Positions 36,001-49,700 of a DNA stretch of 64,000 nt are shown piece after piece. The notes beneath the pieces were generated by a model, which searched no databases, had not been told where the DNA came from, and worked only from the letters and a program-made list of their open reading frames with translations. A program made the translations under genes and the position numbers. The DNA is taken from positions 562,460 to 626,459 of the forward strand of contig VZTI01003366.1 of assembly GCA_013397865.1 (NCBI GenBank). The letters are read 5' to 3'. The stretch is from Struthidea cinerea (taxonomy: Eukaryota; Chordata; Aves; Passeriformes; Corcoracidae). The first letter of the stretch is position 1. Each line of letters begins with the position of its first letter.

Positions 36001-37714
36001 GAGGATGGCTCTGTCAATGCAATTCAATGAGCACAGCAAAACTAGAATTTATTTATGCCAAAATGTTTTTTGAGGTTGGGATAAAAGTAGTATGTATCAT
36101 TCAAGTTGGAGTCCGCAAAGTATAAAACATATGCTTTGAGGTGGCAGCTACCTTACCATTCCCAACTTGTATTTAATGTTGTTAACTACTAATATAAACA
36201 ATATATTGCCACAGACACTTATACTAATGAAAGTATAAACAAGGCCTTACTTTGTGATCTGAAAAAAATACCAAAGGTTTTTGTGCATTTTGACCTTACA
36301 GAATACATGTGTAAATACATAGGCATACTCACTTTTCCTGGATTACTTTTGCAGAAATAAAGCCCATTTTGAAAACAGCTTCTCTGGTTTGTATCAGCAT
36401 TTACTATTCACATTTCTTCTCCTCAGACTGTGTCTTTTGCCTTTTCACAGCACTGTGCAACTCCCCGATGGTCATGGGACTGTGACTCCTCGTGAGGATT
36501 TGTTTTTCCCACCTTCTCGTAATGATGATCCATACTATGGCCCTGATTTGCCAGTTTCAGCCATTGCTGGACTGGAAGGAGATGAAGCAGAAACATTTGT
36601 GGTAGTTACTGAATTATTTCCTTTTTATTATTCCAAGTCATTATACTTTCTATACAAATAGGTGCTAATAAATTAATAATTCTAATGCTTATTAAATAGG
36701 TGCAACCCAGTAAATGGATCTGTTACCTCAACAATATTTTTGAAATCCATTGACAGGAGACTGAGAAGGCGTGAAGCTGCTGCATAGTGCACAGTTAAGC
36801 ACCTCTTTCCAACACCCCAGCACTGAAAAGCAAGCCCATTGCCAGTCTCCTTGTTTGCTTCTTGGAAGTGTGTCGGTGTTCCATACTCCAGAACCACGTG
36901 CTGAGGCTGGATATGTACCCAAGTGTAACCACAGCGGGGCAGCAGAGGGAAAGGAATTGAAATATCCTACAGCTTTCCATCCTTTTGTTTCTTGCATTAG
37001 ATTTTTCTAGATCAGAGTTTTCTAAACGTGCTTTACCACAGAATCCCAGAATATGCTGAGTTGGAAGGGACCCACGAGGATCATCGAGTCCAGCTCAGGG
37101 CCCTGCACAGGATCATCCCCAGGAGTCACACCCTGTGCCTGAGCGCATTGTCCAAATCCTTCTGTCAGGCTCGGGGCTGTGACCACTTCCTGGGGAGCCT
37201 CTTCTAATGCCCAACCAGCCTCTGGTGAAGCATCTTTTTCTAATGTCCAACCTAAACCTTCCCTGACACAGGCCATTTTCTTGAGTCCTGTGACTGGTCA
37301 CCACAGAGTGATCAGTGCCTGCCCCTCCTCTTCCCACCACAAGGAAGTTGTAACTGCAATGAGGTCTCCCCTCAGTCTCTTCATCAGGCTGAACAGACTG
37401 AATCACCTCAGCTGCTCTTTATACAGCTTCCCCTCTAGACTTTTCACTATATTCCTAGTCCTCCTTTGGACATTCTGTAATAGTTTATTATCTTTCTTAT
37501 ATTGCAGTGACCAAAACTGCTCAAAATATTCAAGGTGAGGCACCGGTGCAGAGCAGAGTGGGACAATCAAGCCCACTTGAATTGACTTCATCTCTAGCAC
37601 CAATTTTATTCCATTGTATTTTTATAAAACTTTTTGTGGCAAGGATCCCTCCTGGAATTTTTTCCCTGGAGAGGTGCTACTCAAAAGGCAGAGAAGTTCA
37701 AAAAAAGACAGCAC

Positions 37715-37747
<33 letters not shown>

Positions 37748-40700
37748 GCACCACCGTACCAATGCACACTCCAAGAAGCAACCTGGTTTGGCATTTACAT
37801 AATCTTATCCTAGGATTAGCATATTTTACCTAGTTTATGTGTAAAGACAGTCATGACAGCAGGTACAAAGGAATATTACAGAAGTTATGTTTACATAGGA
37901 AGCTTGTGTTTTGCAGAAATTCAGTTACAACCTTCCCAAAGATTTGTGATGTTCAAGCCTTATAAAATCAGTGAAAATGGCTGTATTAAATGTTTCTCTG
38001 GGTGATGTAAAGCCCTATTTGCTATAGATTTATTAATGTTAGTCCTATTTGATTTATAAAGTAAATATTAATATACTTTATTTCTGTAACATTTTTCCCC
38101 TGAGAAATTAAAAATGCTTTGTAAGCATAAATAGAATGTAAGTCACTTACCAGGAATGATATAGCAAGTGCTTGGTATATTTTGCTAATGAAATCTAGGT
38201 ACTTATGAGTCTCTGTCCTATGTTTTCATCACAAGTCCATCCATATTTCCTCTTTTTATAGAACCTTTAGTGAGGCAGCAGGTGTTTTATAGAATTATAG
38301 AACGTTCTTCTTTTTCATCCATCATATTGTTTAGTGATCCTCACCACTTCTGCACACATGAACGGTGCTTCGAATCCTCTCTTTTAAATTTGCTCCCAAG
38401 GTTTTCTTGTGTTTTGTCCCCCTCTTCCCCCTCCCTGAATTGTCTTTAATCTGGTTCTTTCTATCTTGGTATTTTTATGACCTTTGTTACTGTTGTATCT
38501 GAGCAGGCCACTCTGTCTTTAATAATATTTGCTGGAGAAGTTCTGTTCTTCCTGTTTTATGGATGACAGATTTATGAGAGTTATCTTAGTGAAATGAAAA
38601 TCAAGGCACATGGGAAGTCCAGGTCAGGGATATTTCTAGCACTTATTTGCAGATGACACAAAGATTGACAGAGCTATTTTACAGAGCAATATGGATTATA
38701 CAATAAGATAAGCTATTCAAACAAAATGTGTTTTAGTACTGCCAGGTATGCAAGAACCACATGTTCTCGTTTTGGCTATAAAGTGGAAGAATATTCTGAA
38801 AAGCAGTCTGAATGGCATTTGTCATGGTGAGGTCATAACTAACCATTTAAATTGGGGCTTCCAGTGCCCCTCTGACATTTAAAGAAACCTCTAAGGGCTC
38901 AGTGTGTTGAATTTTATCATAATTTTATCATTAAAAGTTTGGGAGATGCCCTTGTAATGGTGGGTCAATTTCTTTGTGAGGATATGGAAGATACTTGGAG
39001 GGATTTCCAAGCTAGGGATAAAACTGTAACAGATGCAAGTGCTGGAAAATAAATCCAGATAAATGCAAATTTAAAAAAAATATATTTTGTAATTGAGAAT
39101 ATAATTCATCATTTAAGTAAGTTTCTAGAGAGAGGAGTTCACCACTTTCTCCAGACATACACTTTTTTGGAGAATGTTATTTGTCAAGTTACTGGCTTCA
39201 GCGAAGGGATGACTGAATAAAATAATGCTGATGTTAAACATGATGTCAGACTCTATGAGGTAATGATCTTTTTTTTTCTTATCTTGAAATGTATGTAACA
39301 GCTTGTACAGATATTTGCCAATTGTTGATTGAACTTGTTTATTTTCATGCTGAAGCCTAGAAATTGTATTAAGACTTCTGTGCATCCCACTGCCCACTGC
39401 TGGACTGCAACCTCAGAAATATACATGGGCTGTAAAGAAGGATATGTTTTGGCAATTGATGCTGAGAAATGCAGTGTTTCTGTTCTTCAACAAAAAGCTC
39501 CACCTGGTAAGAAATAGCTGAGTGTGTTTCATTCAAGTAGGGAGGAAAGCGGATAGGTGAAAGCTTTTTGTGCTTTCTTCTGTTCTCCTGTGGTGTACCT
39601 TACAGAAATTAGAAAGCTGTATTGTAGAACCCTATTTTTTTAATTAGTATTGTAAACATAGGAGAATGTCTTTTGAGCTTCTGTGGGGGTGTTTTTAACA
39701 CCCAATAACTGATTTTCATTTTTCTTTGTGAAAAAAAACCAAACAAACCAAAACAACTGTAAATACATTAAAATTTATTATATTAACATATATCAAAATT
39801 GATTAAATTAACTGTATTTCCAGGATTCCAGATCTTAGTAACCAGCCCTACTAGATTAACATTAAACTATTAGTATACCAGCTACTATTAGTAGTACTAA
39901 TAGCAGTACTATTTTTACTATTAGTTAGGTACCAATAATTTATTTTATTTTGCATGAAATGTTGGATAGTCTTCATTTGCTATGTTAAATAATGTTAGAA
40001 GTGATCTTTGAGGGCTCAAGAGTCTTCAAACAACAAAACTGAAGCAGTGTGGCTTAATAGCATTCCTTAATGCCAGCTCTTACATAGACTATTTTATAAT
40101 GAAAACAAGGCTGCGAACACTACCAGGCTTTACTGGAGAATGTGTGAGGCACAGAATGTGTGAGAGTGACAGAAGATATCTTTGGCTTCAAACGAAGAAA
40201 TCTGCTTTTAATTTATTCTGGAATGGGAGGACCTCTGATTGATTGCAACTCACCAAGTTGGTTTGTGTGCCCTATATGTATTCCCACCTGTCTTTTTTCA
40301 TGGAGACCTTTGGCAGGCTATGACTGACTAAAGTTTTACGTCAAGGGCAGCCCATTTCACACCTTCTTTTTCTGGGAAACCTGAGGTGTGTCCTCTGCTA
40401 CATGCCACTACCCTTCTGTGCCCATTCAGAGGGTTCCCAAAATGTAGGATGCTGAGACACAGCCATCAAAAATTGTTCCTTTGGCAATCTGTACCCCATC
40501 ATCCTTTGATGGGATGGAAGGTGTCAGTCCTGCCGTGCACATGAAGTTCATGCTTTGGTCAGGTCTAGGAGGAGTACTGGAATGTGCTTCTTCCTAGCAT
40601 AGAGCTGTTTCTCTAACAAACACTAAGTTAGTGGTAATAGATAATCTCCTGGTAATCTTATTTTCTTCAGTTCACATATAGTACATGATTTTTTAAGCTG

Positions 40701-43700
40701 CAGCAAGTATCCCTGACTTTCACTTTTGATAGTTAACACCAAAATGGAAGGCTGCTTTTAAAACAACCCAACAAACCAGCATTATTTCTCTTTTTGAAAC
40801 TATCAGAGTGTTAAATTTAGCAAATCAAGAGTTGGAAATCATCAAGAAATTAAAAGCTGAGGTGTTATCAGAACTGTTTTTGTCAGTTGAGTAGAAGGCA
40901 ACAAGAATATTTCCAATTTGGGCTTTTTCTTGGCCTGTATGTTCGTCTGAGCGCTGTCCTAAAACTGTATAACAAAATGGTCTGTATTTATATGATACTG
41001 AAGCTTCTGCTTAATTTAAAACAGACTGCAATCTGTATCTATTTAGCAGAGTGCTTAAGTGCATGGCCAGCTTTAAGCACATGCTGAGTTCCTGATATGG
41101 TGTTGCAAACAGAATCATAAGCAGCCACAACATTTCACTTGGGCATTGTTTTCAGACTGGCTGAAGTTTCCTTGTGAGTGTGTCTGAATGTTGTAAGGCA
41201 TGAGAACCCTGTCAGGGTGCCCCAGCCAAGTTATCTTCAGCACCTTTATCAGGGCCTAAAGAATGCAAGCAGTTCTAAATTAAGAATGATGATGTTAGAA
41301 GAAAAAATAACAAGACAGTGAAAAAAACCAGATGAAGAGAGACCGTACCATCCTGGACTGAAACCAATCAGGTGTCCTGAAAGGTGCATGCAGGGCGCGT
41401 GAACAGTGCGGGAGATCCAATCGGGTTGTGCGTGATCGCGTGAACTACAGCTGCAGAAATGCATAAGAATGGAGCAATGTAAACAATAAATGGACTCTTG
41501 TGTAATCACATTGATTCGTTGTACGAGGGTCCCGTTCTCCCGCATCTGGAAAAAAAAAAAATCATTGTTAGAAATAAGAATACCGTAACTTAGCACTGGA
41601 AGGAAGATAAATCTGCATCTGTACCACTCTCCATGCCAAGTCCATGTTATCTCCTTTTTACAGCTGTAAACTGAGTAAGAGAACTGTGCCTGCTCAGTTG
41701 CGTAGATGGCAGAAATGGTAGGTATTGAGGAAGAATGCACATTTTTCATTTAGTGTACTGAACCTGGCCTATTGTTCAGTAAAGTGGAATACAACTGACT
41801 TGTATTGCAATATTGACGTACAAACAAGGTTGACATTATAAATTGTTCTCTTTTGTGCAGAGTTCATGCAGAAAATAGCGGATGTGGTGTCCTATGTTCG
41901 TAGAGAAGTGCAGAAAAAGAAAGGTATTTCCATGTTCAAATGAAGCTAATAGATTTTTAGGTAGCACTGCTGATGTCTGGGAGTAATAATATGTGAGTAC
42001 AGCTGGAAGCCACTGGTTAGAAAAACGTGTCTCACACTGGCCTCTGTAAGACTCATTGTTGGCAATATTATGTGTGTTTACATGACAAAAGATTAATAGC
42101 TTTTGTGCTAATAGACAGCCAAATTAAAAGCCTCAGGAGAAAGTGGCAGAGGAAAAATTTCTGTTCGTTCTAATTTGAATTGAAATAGGTGGTGCTAGAA
42201 GAGGTTCCCTACTGCTTAGTTTTAGCATTTCATTAGAACTGCAATCACTTGTAATTTATCTGAGTTAGGATTTAGGGGTTTGTTTCAAACATTTTGTTTT
42301 GGGCTCCACAGTACAAAAACGATGGAATGGATGAAGTTCAGCACATTACCACAAAGATTATTGCAGTCTTAGTACATGACATACAAAGATGGTCTGAGAG
42401 AACTATGTTTGTTCAGCCTGGAGAAAAGGAAATGAGGGATTTTACTATTGCTTTAGCTATTCAGTGAAAGGCTACAGAGAAGATACAACCAGACAGGCAA
42501 AGGACACAGTTTGCATCAACAGAAATTCTGGGTATATATTAGGAAATAAATACTTTCACAGTGAAGGTAGTCAGACATTGGCACAAGTTGCCCAGAGAAG
42601 ATATGGAATTTCTATTTTTGGGTATATTCAAACCTTAGCTGATATTACTCTGGACAACATAATCCAACTTTGAAGTTAGTTCTGAGTTTGAAGTCAGCTC
42701 TGTGCTGAGCAGGGGGTTGGATTAGAGGACTTCTAGGATCCCTTCCAACCTAAATGACTCTATGATCTTTTTACTCACAAATAAATAGTAAATCATCCCA
42801 GATTTGGAGTTGCGACACATTGTTGCAATAAATTAAATTTGATATTTTATGTTGGTTTTGTGCTTTCAGGTGGCAAACCAAACACTCTGCAAAAACCAGT
42901 TTTGCTTGCCATGGCATTTTGTAATGAGGGACTGTACGCAGCTGGAAGTGTAAGGCATCCTTTATGCTTTTAACTTTTACTGTGTGGACATCAAAGAACA
43001 TTCAAATGGAGTATATTTGCAGAGTTCACTGCAAAGACAGGAGTTAGGAAAAAGTGAAGGGCTACAGGACTATAAAGGTCCTTTCTGGTGCTGTCTATGT
43101 TCACTTTGTTAAGACTTGACACAGGGGAGCAGAGTGGGAAAATATTCTATTTTTGTAGTCAAAGAAGCAATAAAAGAGGACAATCCTGTTTTTATTCAAG
43201 AATGTTGTAGAGGAACAGAAGAGAAGGATGGACAAAAAATAGGAAAGGAGAGAAAATGGCCAATGGAATTGCCAAATTGTTTTGTGCAAAATCTAACTCA
43301 ATAGCTAACACAATGTGACAATGCCATTGTACATTCCTGCTTAAGGGGGGGACAAATTCTTACACTGTCTCAAAAAGAACAACATGAAATCTAAAGCATT
43401 AGCTGATGAGAGATTCTGTTGTTATCAAACATGGACTGTCACTAAGAATTGTATTAAAGAACACCTTCATGTTCAATAGATTTATTATCTCAGTTTAGAC
43501 TCCTTTTGACTTAAACATACTAAATACAAATGAGACCATTGGTGATGGGATGTAGTTAAACACTGCTACTCTAGTGATTTTCACATCTTGCAGTTCAGTT
43601 TGCCAGATAGTATAAGTGACATAGACCTCATGTGGATTTGTACTTTTCTGCACAGGAGGGCATTTTAATCTTTTATCACATCAAAGAGCTGCAGTATGAG

Positions 43701-46700
43701 ATGAAAATCTGTGCAGATATCTCACAGCCCATATCCAGCCTCGTATTTTCTCCTGATTACACCAGTCTTCTGCTTGTCACTGACCAGGTACAGCATTTGA
43801 GATAACAGCACTACAGAATGGGATATTCCTGTTACTCTATATGAATGTGCTGATACTATTAGTACAAAATGTCTAATGTAATCACACAAGTCAACAAATT
43901 ATATCAGAGGTGAACATAGTCCATTCTGTGCTTCTACTGAAAATTGGAATGACTTTTAATGAAGCGCAGGAAAATTGTCTCCTACAGATGGTGGAATATA
44001 AAATACCTAATGTTGAGATTTCCCAACATAAATCCTTGTGTGTGTGCAGTTGAGTACATGTTCAGGGTCTCCCATGTGTCCAAGTCATGGATCTACTGGG
44101 CATGAACTCCAGGCTTGCTGTGTGCCTGCACAGGGAGAAAAGTGTAGCTTGGGTGTGTCAGACCTACTGTGACTCTGCAGCAGAGTTGTTCTCTATACAG
44201 ACATGAAATTTTGTGTTGGTTTAGAATATTTATTAATTTCTGGAGTCACATGAGATTTGGTGTGTTGAAATTATTTTATTAAAGCAAGTTTGAGAAACGA
44301 AACTTCTTGAAAATGTGATTAGCTGGATTGCTCTAAAATGAACTAACCTCCTCTTCAGCTAGTGTAACAATATAATCCACTAAATTCTGATGATGAAGCC
44401 TACTGGGCACTTTTTACCTCAAGTTAGAGTCAAATATAAAAGTTCAAAGAGTGAAGCTCAGAAAGATGGGGTTTTTTTAAGGAAAAAAAAAGAAAAAGCT
44501 TAAGAAAAGCTTTTTCTTCAAAAGCTTTTGATGAAAAGTTTCATAGCCAGTGATGGATTATTTCTCTTTATTTGTCAGGGGACAGTCTATAGTTACAAAC
44601 CTGCCCATAGTGGAGAAGCTGTCAAACTCTTGGACACATCCAGCAGTTGTTTTCTGGCAGCTGATTTTCTTACTCCAGGGAACAACTACTGTGTGGTAAG
44701 AAATTGTATTATTTCTAATATAGAACAGTGGCTCTTTTCAGGTAACCAATATGTTGCTAAGGCACGAAATGAAAAGCCTTGCAGAAATCAGGACTGTTCA
44801 GATATTTGTTACAGTTGTGTAACTTCTCATTAAGGAAGTAGATGGCATTCATTCAGCTATAGCCTATAAAGGGGTCAGAACTTGCCCTGGAATGCAGGTT
44901 GGGTCATTTATGTTGTATTGGTTCTGCTGCTGATTTGTGTGACTTATATTGTTCAGGAAGATAGCTGAGCAAAAGATGGATTTAGTTCAGAGAACTGCTG
45001 TTGTCCAACAATTGCTAATGACCTTTGCAGCCTTCTGCAGAGGGTGGAACACCCTGAGAGATACCTCTTCTCTGGGTCCAGGGACAAAGAATGCCTTACT
45101 CATGGACCTGTCCATTCTTAGAAATTCCGTGCTTTTCATTGTCATTTACTCCTGTAAGACCTATATTTTAGCCAGCAATTCATTTCCAGGTCATGAATTC
45201 TCCAAGTAGCCAGCCTAGAAAATCTGGGGTCATAGTTGATTAAGTTGGCTGAATCTCTTTGTTCACCCTTAGCATGGGAATGCTGATGGTGTATGAGTAG
45301 TGTGAAGGTTGAGTGATCTCTAGCCTTACTTTACTGAGGGACTACAAAATTGCTTGGATATAAGAAGAAATCAAGTATTGTTTTAATATCCATCATTTTT
45401 CATGTGAGCAAACAAGACCTCTCCTCAAGGCTTTCCTGTGCAAAGAAAATTATAAGCAGGTTCTTCTATTGCAGTCAGAATGGTGGGAGTGTTAATATTG
45501 ATCAAGCTTCCATATTTTGCCCTAAATGGTCTCATTCTGCTTAAAGATCATTCCTGTACTTGCAGGAATACACAAAAATTATTGGAAGTATTCCTTAAGC
45601 AGGTGTATCTTGCAGCAACTGGATGTAATGAAAAGCTAAATAATCCCAAGTGAAGCTAGTAACACTTAATCTGCTATGCTCAGGGATTAGTTGAATTTAT
45701 ATTCTATAGGAGATCACTAGTCACTTCCAGACTATTTGGTTATTTCATCCTCTTTTGACTCTCTTTTTCTCTGTTCAACAGTCTGTAACAATTTCAGGTG
45801 AAGTACAAGTTTGGTCCTTGGAAGATGGAACTTTCCTCAGCAAGCTAAACCTTGGTATTGAGGTACATGTAACCAGGAGCTTATATCGTGACTGATACTT
45901 AATTTTTTTTACTTTTCTATTGATAGCATAATATTCCACAGATTTGGATCAATCAGTGCTGAGCAAAGCTCAGTAATGTCTTTGAGCAACCCATGGATGT
46001 GATTTAAAGAATATTATCTTTCAGAATGTTTCCTTGAGCTAATCATGTCATGTGTTTATCTTGACTACAAAGCAGAGGAAACATTTCAGCCAAATGTCCT
46101 AGTGATGTGTCTTTAAGCACATCTTTGTAAACAATATCTAAATTTTAATTTTTATGGTATTCATTTTTTTTTTTCTTTTTAATGAGTAACAGAAAAATTT
46201 CAAAAGTATAAAAGCTAAATGCCTTGACTGATATGAAAAACAAGTCTTAAGAATTGAGTTGATTAAAGTATTTCAAAGTGTTGATGCTTTGTCCTGATTT
46301 AAGATGCATTCGAACCCTGAAATCTGACATAGTAGGGAAAAAAATCCCTTTCTATAACAGCTGTACAGACAACAGTGCACTCACTGTTTTATTTCGGTGA
46401 AACCTCTTTTAAGTAAATCTGGAGAGTGGATATAATGGTTGCTTTTTTCTGGAAAGAACAGAATTAGCTTTTGATGTGTAGCTACAAAGCATATATTAAA
46501 TTTCCATGACGTCTGTAAAATACTTTCTTTGTTAAAAACATGTTTTTTAAATAAACCACTTGGGTTTTCTTCCAATTTTAGGGACTTTTAAATAGCAAAG
46601 GAAATTGCATACTAACAAATAGTATAATATATAAAAATATGTTGAACTGTTAAGTATCTTCTGCTTCTCAACTAGGCAACTTCTATGGCTTGCTGTCCCT

Positions 46701-49700
46701 CCTCCAGCAGTGTTGCTGTAGGGACCCAAATAGGTCAAATCTGTTTCGTTGATGTTACCAAAGCTGAAGCTCCACGGGTTGTTCACAAAATTTTTCTTTC
46801 CAAACTTCCAGTGCTGTCTTTGCAGTAAGTATCTAGTAGGGTAGGAGTATTGTCAGTTCATTGCTTGAGTAATGATATTGGTTGAACAAAAAAAATTGAA
46901 ATTTTTATTCTACAAGTAAACAATTAAAATATTTTACCAGCTTCTATGTTTTTCCAACATATTCTGAACTGCTTGCAAGAGGTAGTAGCAGGATTTATAT
47001 AAGAGAAATGTAATAAATTTGTATTTTAAGAAGATTTAACTGAACATGGAAGATACTGAAGACTCTTTCTGAAAGATCACCATATGCAGTAACTATGCAC
47101 AATTCCATGTATCTGACTTTAGAGGGTTATTTCTCACTGAATATAAATTTAAGGTTTTGTGAAGTTAAGTTTAAGCCTTTTGGTCATCTCTTTTTATTTG
47201 GTGGATTTTTGTTACCATTGTTAATTATTCATTTGCTTAGAGTTCTGGAATTTACCACTCCTCTTGTAATTAGCTCTAGTGATCTAAAAGGCTTTTTTGG
47301 TTTGGTTGGGGTTTTTGTTGGTTGGGTTTTTTCCCCCCAGTTATTGAAAAATCTGGGAGTATTTTACTCTACTTTGCAAAGGATACAATGGATTTTGAAC
47401 GGTTAAACTTAGTATAAATCTGCCTGTTATTTGAGACTCAGGTATTTCTCTTTTCACCGCTACCTAAGCCAGAACTTTAAAAATAGATACAGAAAGCAAC
47501 TTGTTCAAAATTAAATCAATGCAAAGATGTGTTTTTTCAAAATAATATCAAGATCTGTATGGTAGTTTTATTTCTAAAAAAGTGAATGTAAAAGAAATTC
47601 AGACTTAACAAAGTTGGTAATGCAGACTGCTGTGGAGTATGATCAGCTTTAGACTAACCACCTACTCAGTTAGAAACTGCACTCATAGCACTGGGCTTTA
47701 TATCAGACCCTAACCCTGTAAAGAAGCTGAAATTTGTGTTTATGCTCTCAGTGAAGTCAGCAAGTTAAGGGAGTGAAATTATTTGACTCTTTTTATTGAC
47801 TGTATTGAATTGATTTCTACTTGGATTTGCATTTTACCTAGTTATGATCAGAGGGGCCAGTTCCTCATTGCAAGAGCTACAGAAGGACACATCTTTATTC
47901 TAGATGCTCATCCGTCAAAGTTATTTCAAGTTCTGGGATATATAGGTAATACATGTAACAACATTAATTACATTTTCTTCTCACTATTTTCTGCATTTGA
48001 AGTATACTTGCCAGTCAGGCTAAGCCATTCATCTTCATTCTACTTACTTTCTTGGAGGACTGAACATATTCTTCCCACCTATTTTGTAAGGACTGGAGTT
48101 CTTTTTGGGGGTTTTGTTTTGTTTTGGGGAGTTTGGTTGGTTGGTTTTGGTTTTTTTGCTTTTTTCCCCCTTTGTAATTTTAGTTAGCAAACATACCAAT
48201 GTTACCTTTCTTTCAGAGGATGTATAAGTCACAGGGAAAAGAATGGATTAGCTGACAAAATGATCACAGCTCCAGCACAAAAGTAATAGTGGTGGCAAAG
48301 AACTAAAGAACTTTGTAAGAATTTGGACTAAAAAACTGTAGGTTATGATCATTGTGTGTAATCGCCTGTTACAAATTTCTACCATGGACATCTTTAACAT
48401 GGGGACTGCTGAAATTGTCAGCTTTGCTGATTGATAGTAAGGAATAAAATATGATGAATTTGAACTCACAAAAAAATTTGATATTTGTGAATTTATTTTT
48501 CCAAAAACAGTATTCCTACAGATAATATCTGTGTATATCGATATTCACCATAATTTTAAGTATAAGGGACATTATATTATCATTTTAATCATTTTAACAA
48601 ACAGAATTATATCTCCTTAAATAATTTTTGTAATTTGCCTGATCATTGTCTGGATGGCTCGTTAGAGGAGGGTTTTTCTGTGCTTTATCTGGCAGTTATC
48701 AGCAGACAGCCTCAAAATTGCTACAATTCAATCTGGAGGTAAATTCAGATTTGACTGTTCAATGTAATGATAATGAGCTGGTGCCTGGGGATTCCCAGCA
48801 CCCAGTGCCGCAAGCGGAGCTGAGTGCATGCAGCACTCCTGAGCTGAGCTATATTCCGAACTGGGATCTCGTTTTGTGTCACAGGATAGCTTAGTGAAAA
48901 CAAGGTTACCATGCTTCAGTAACAATTTCCATTGATGTTCTTACCTGCTTCAGTACTGGCACATGAAGTGCTCCACCTTTCTGTAATTTCTGACTTAAAG
49001 AATGACTTAGTTGAAGTGATGGTACTTCTTAATGTAGCAGAGGTCCAACAAGCACGACTGGAAATTTTTCATCTGTCTTCAGCAATTGCAACAGGTAAGA
49101 ATTGAAATATATACTAACTTTTTCTAGGGCAACAAGCCTAGTGTCATATTTTCAAGTTATTTACATTTAATTTTTAAAAGGCCTTACATTTTACAAACTT
49201 TTCAAAAAGTAGTTTTGTGGTTTTCAACAAAGTTAGTATTTTCTTTAAATACTCTAATATTGGATTCTTTTTGTGCCTATTTTTAGACATACAAAACGGG
49301 GCTTTATTTTCAAAGTTGCTGAAGATCTGCAGTTATTGTCTTCATTTCAGTTTTATATCAGGTGCCTTGTCAGTCTTAATTTCAGGTGTCCCTTTAAAAC
49401 TCAAATTAGGGAACCAAAAAGAATAAAATGCCCTTTTGAAGATGTGAACTGCAGTGTTTTAACCAATACCACCCAGGCTGTGTGTTCCTCATGGCAGAGA
49501 TTCCAAAAATAAGTTCTCGATGAAGGCAGTGGTGACGTGAACCTGCATGCAAACTAATTAGCACTGTTGATGAAATACTCAAGAAGCAGAGTAAATTAGT
49601 GTATGCAAATTGTCACATCACTGTGGTTAAACTGTTTCTAGTACTTCTTTAGAGCCAGTAGAGCTATTGCTCTGGTTCACTGCAGTGCTACATCAGCACA

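Noticed and set aside
37179..37538. 119-codon plus-strand frame in CFAP43 intron 5
   Set aside because: It lies within the reverse-oriented CR1 copy and has no coding similarity.
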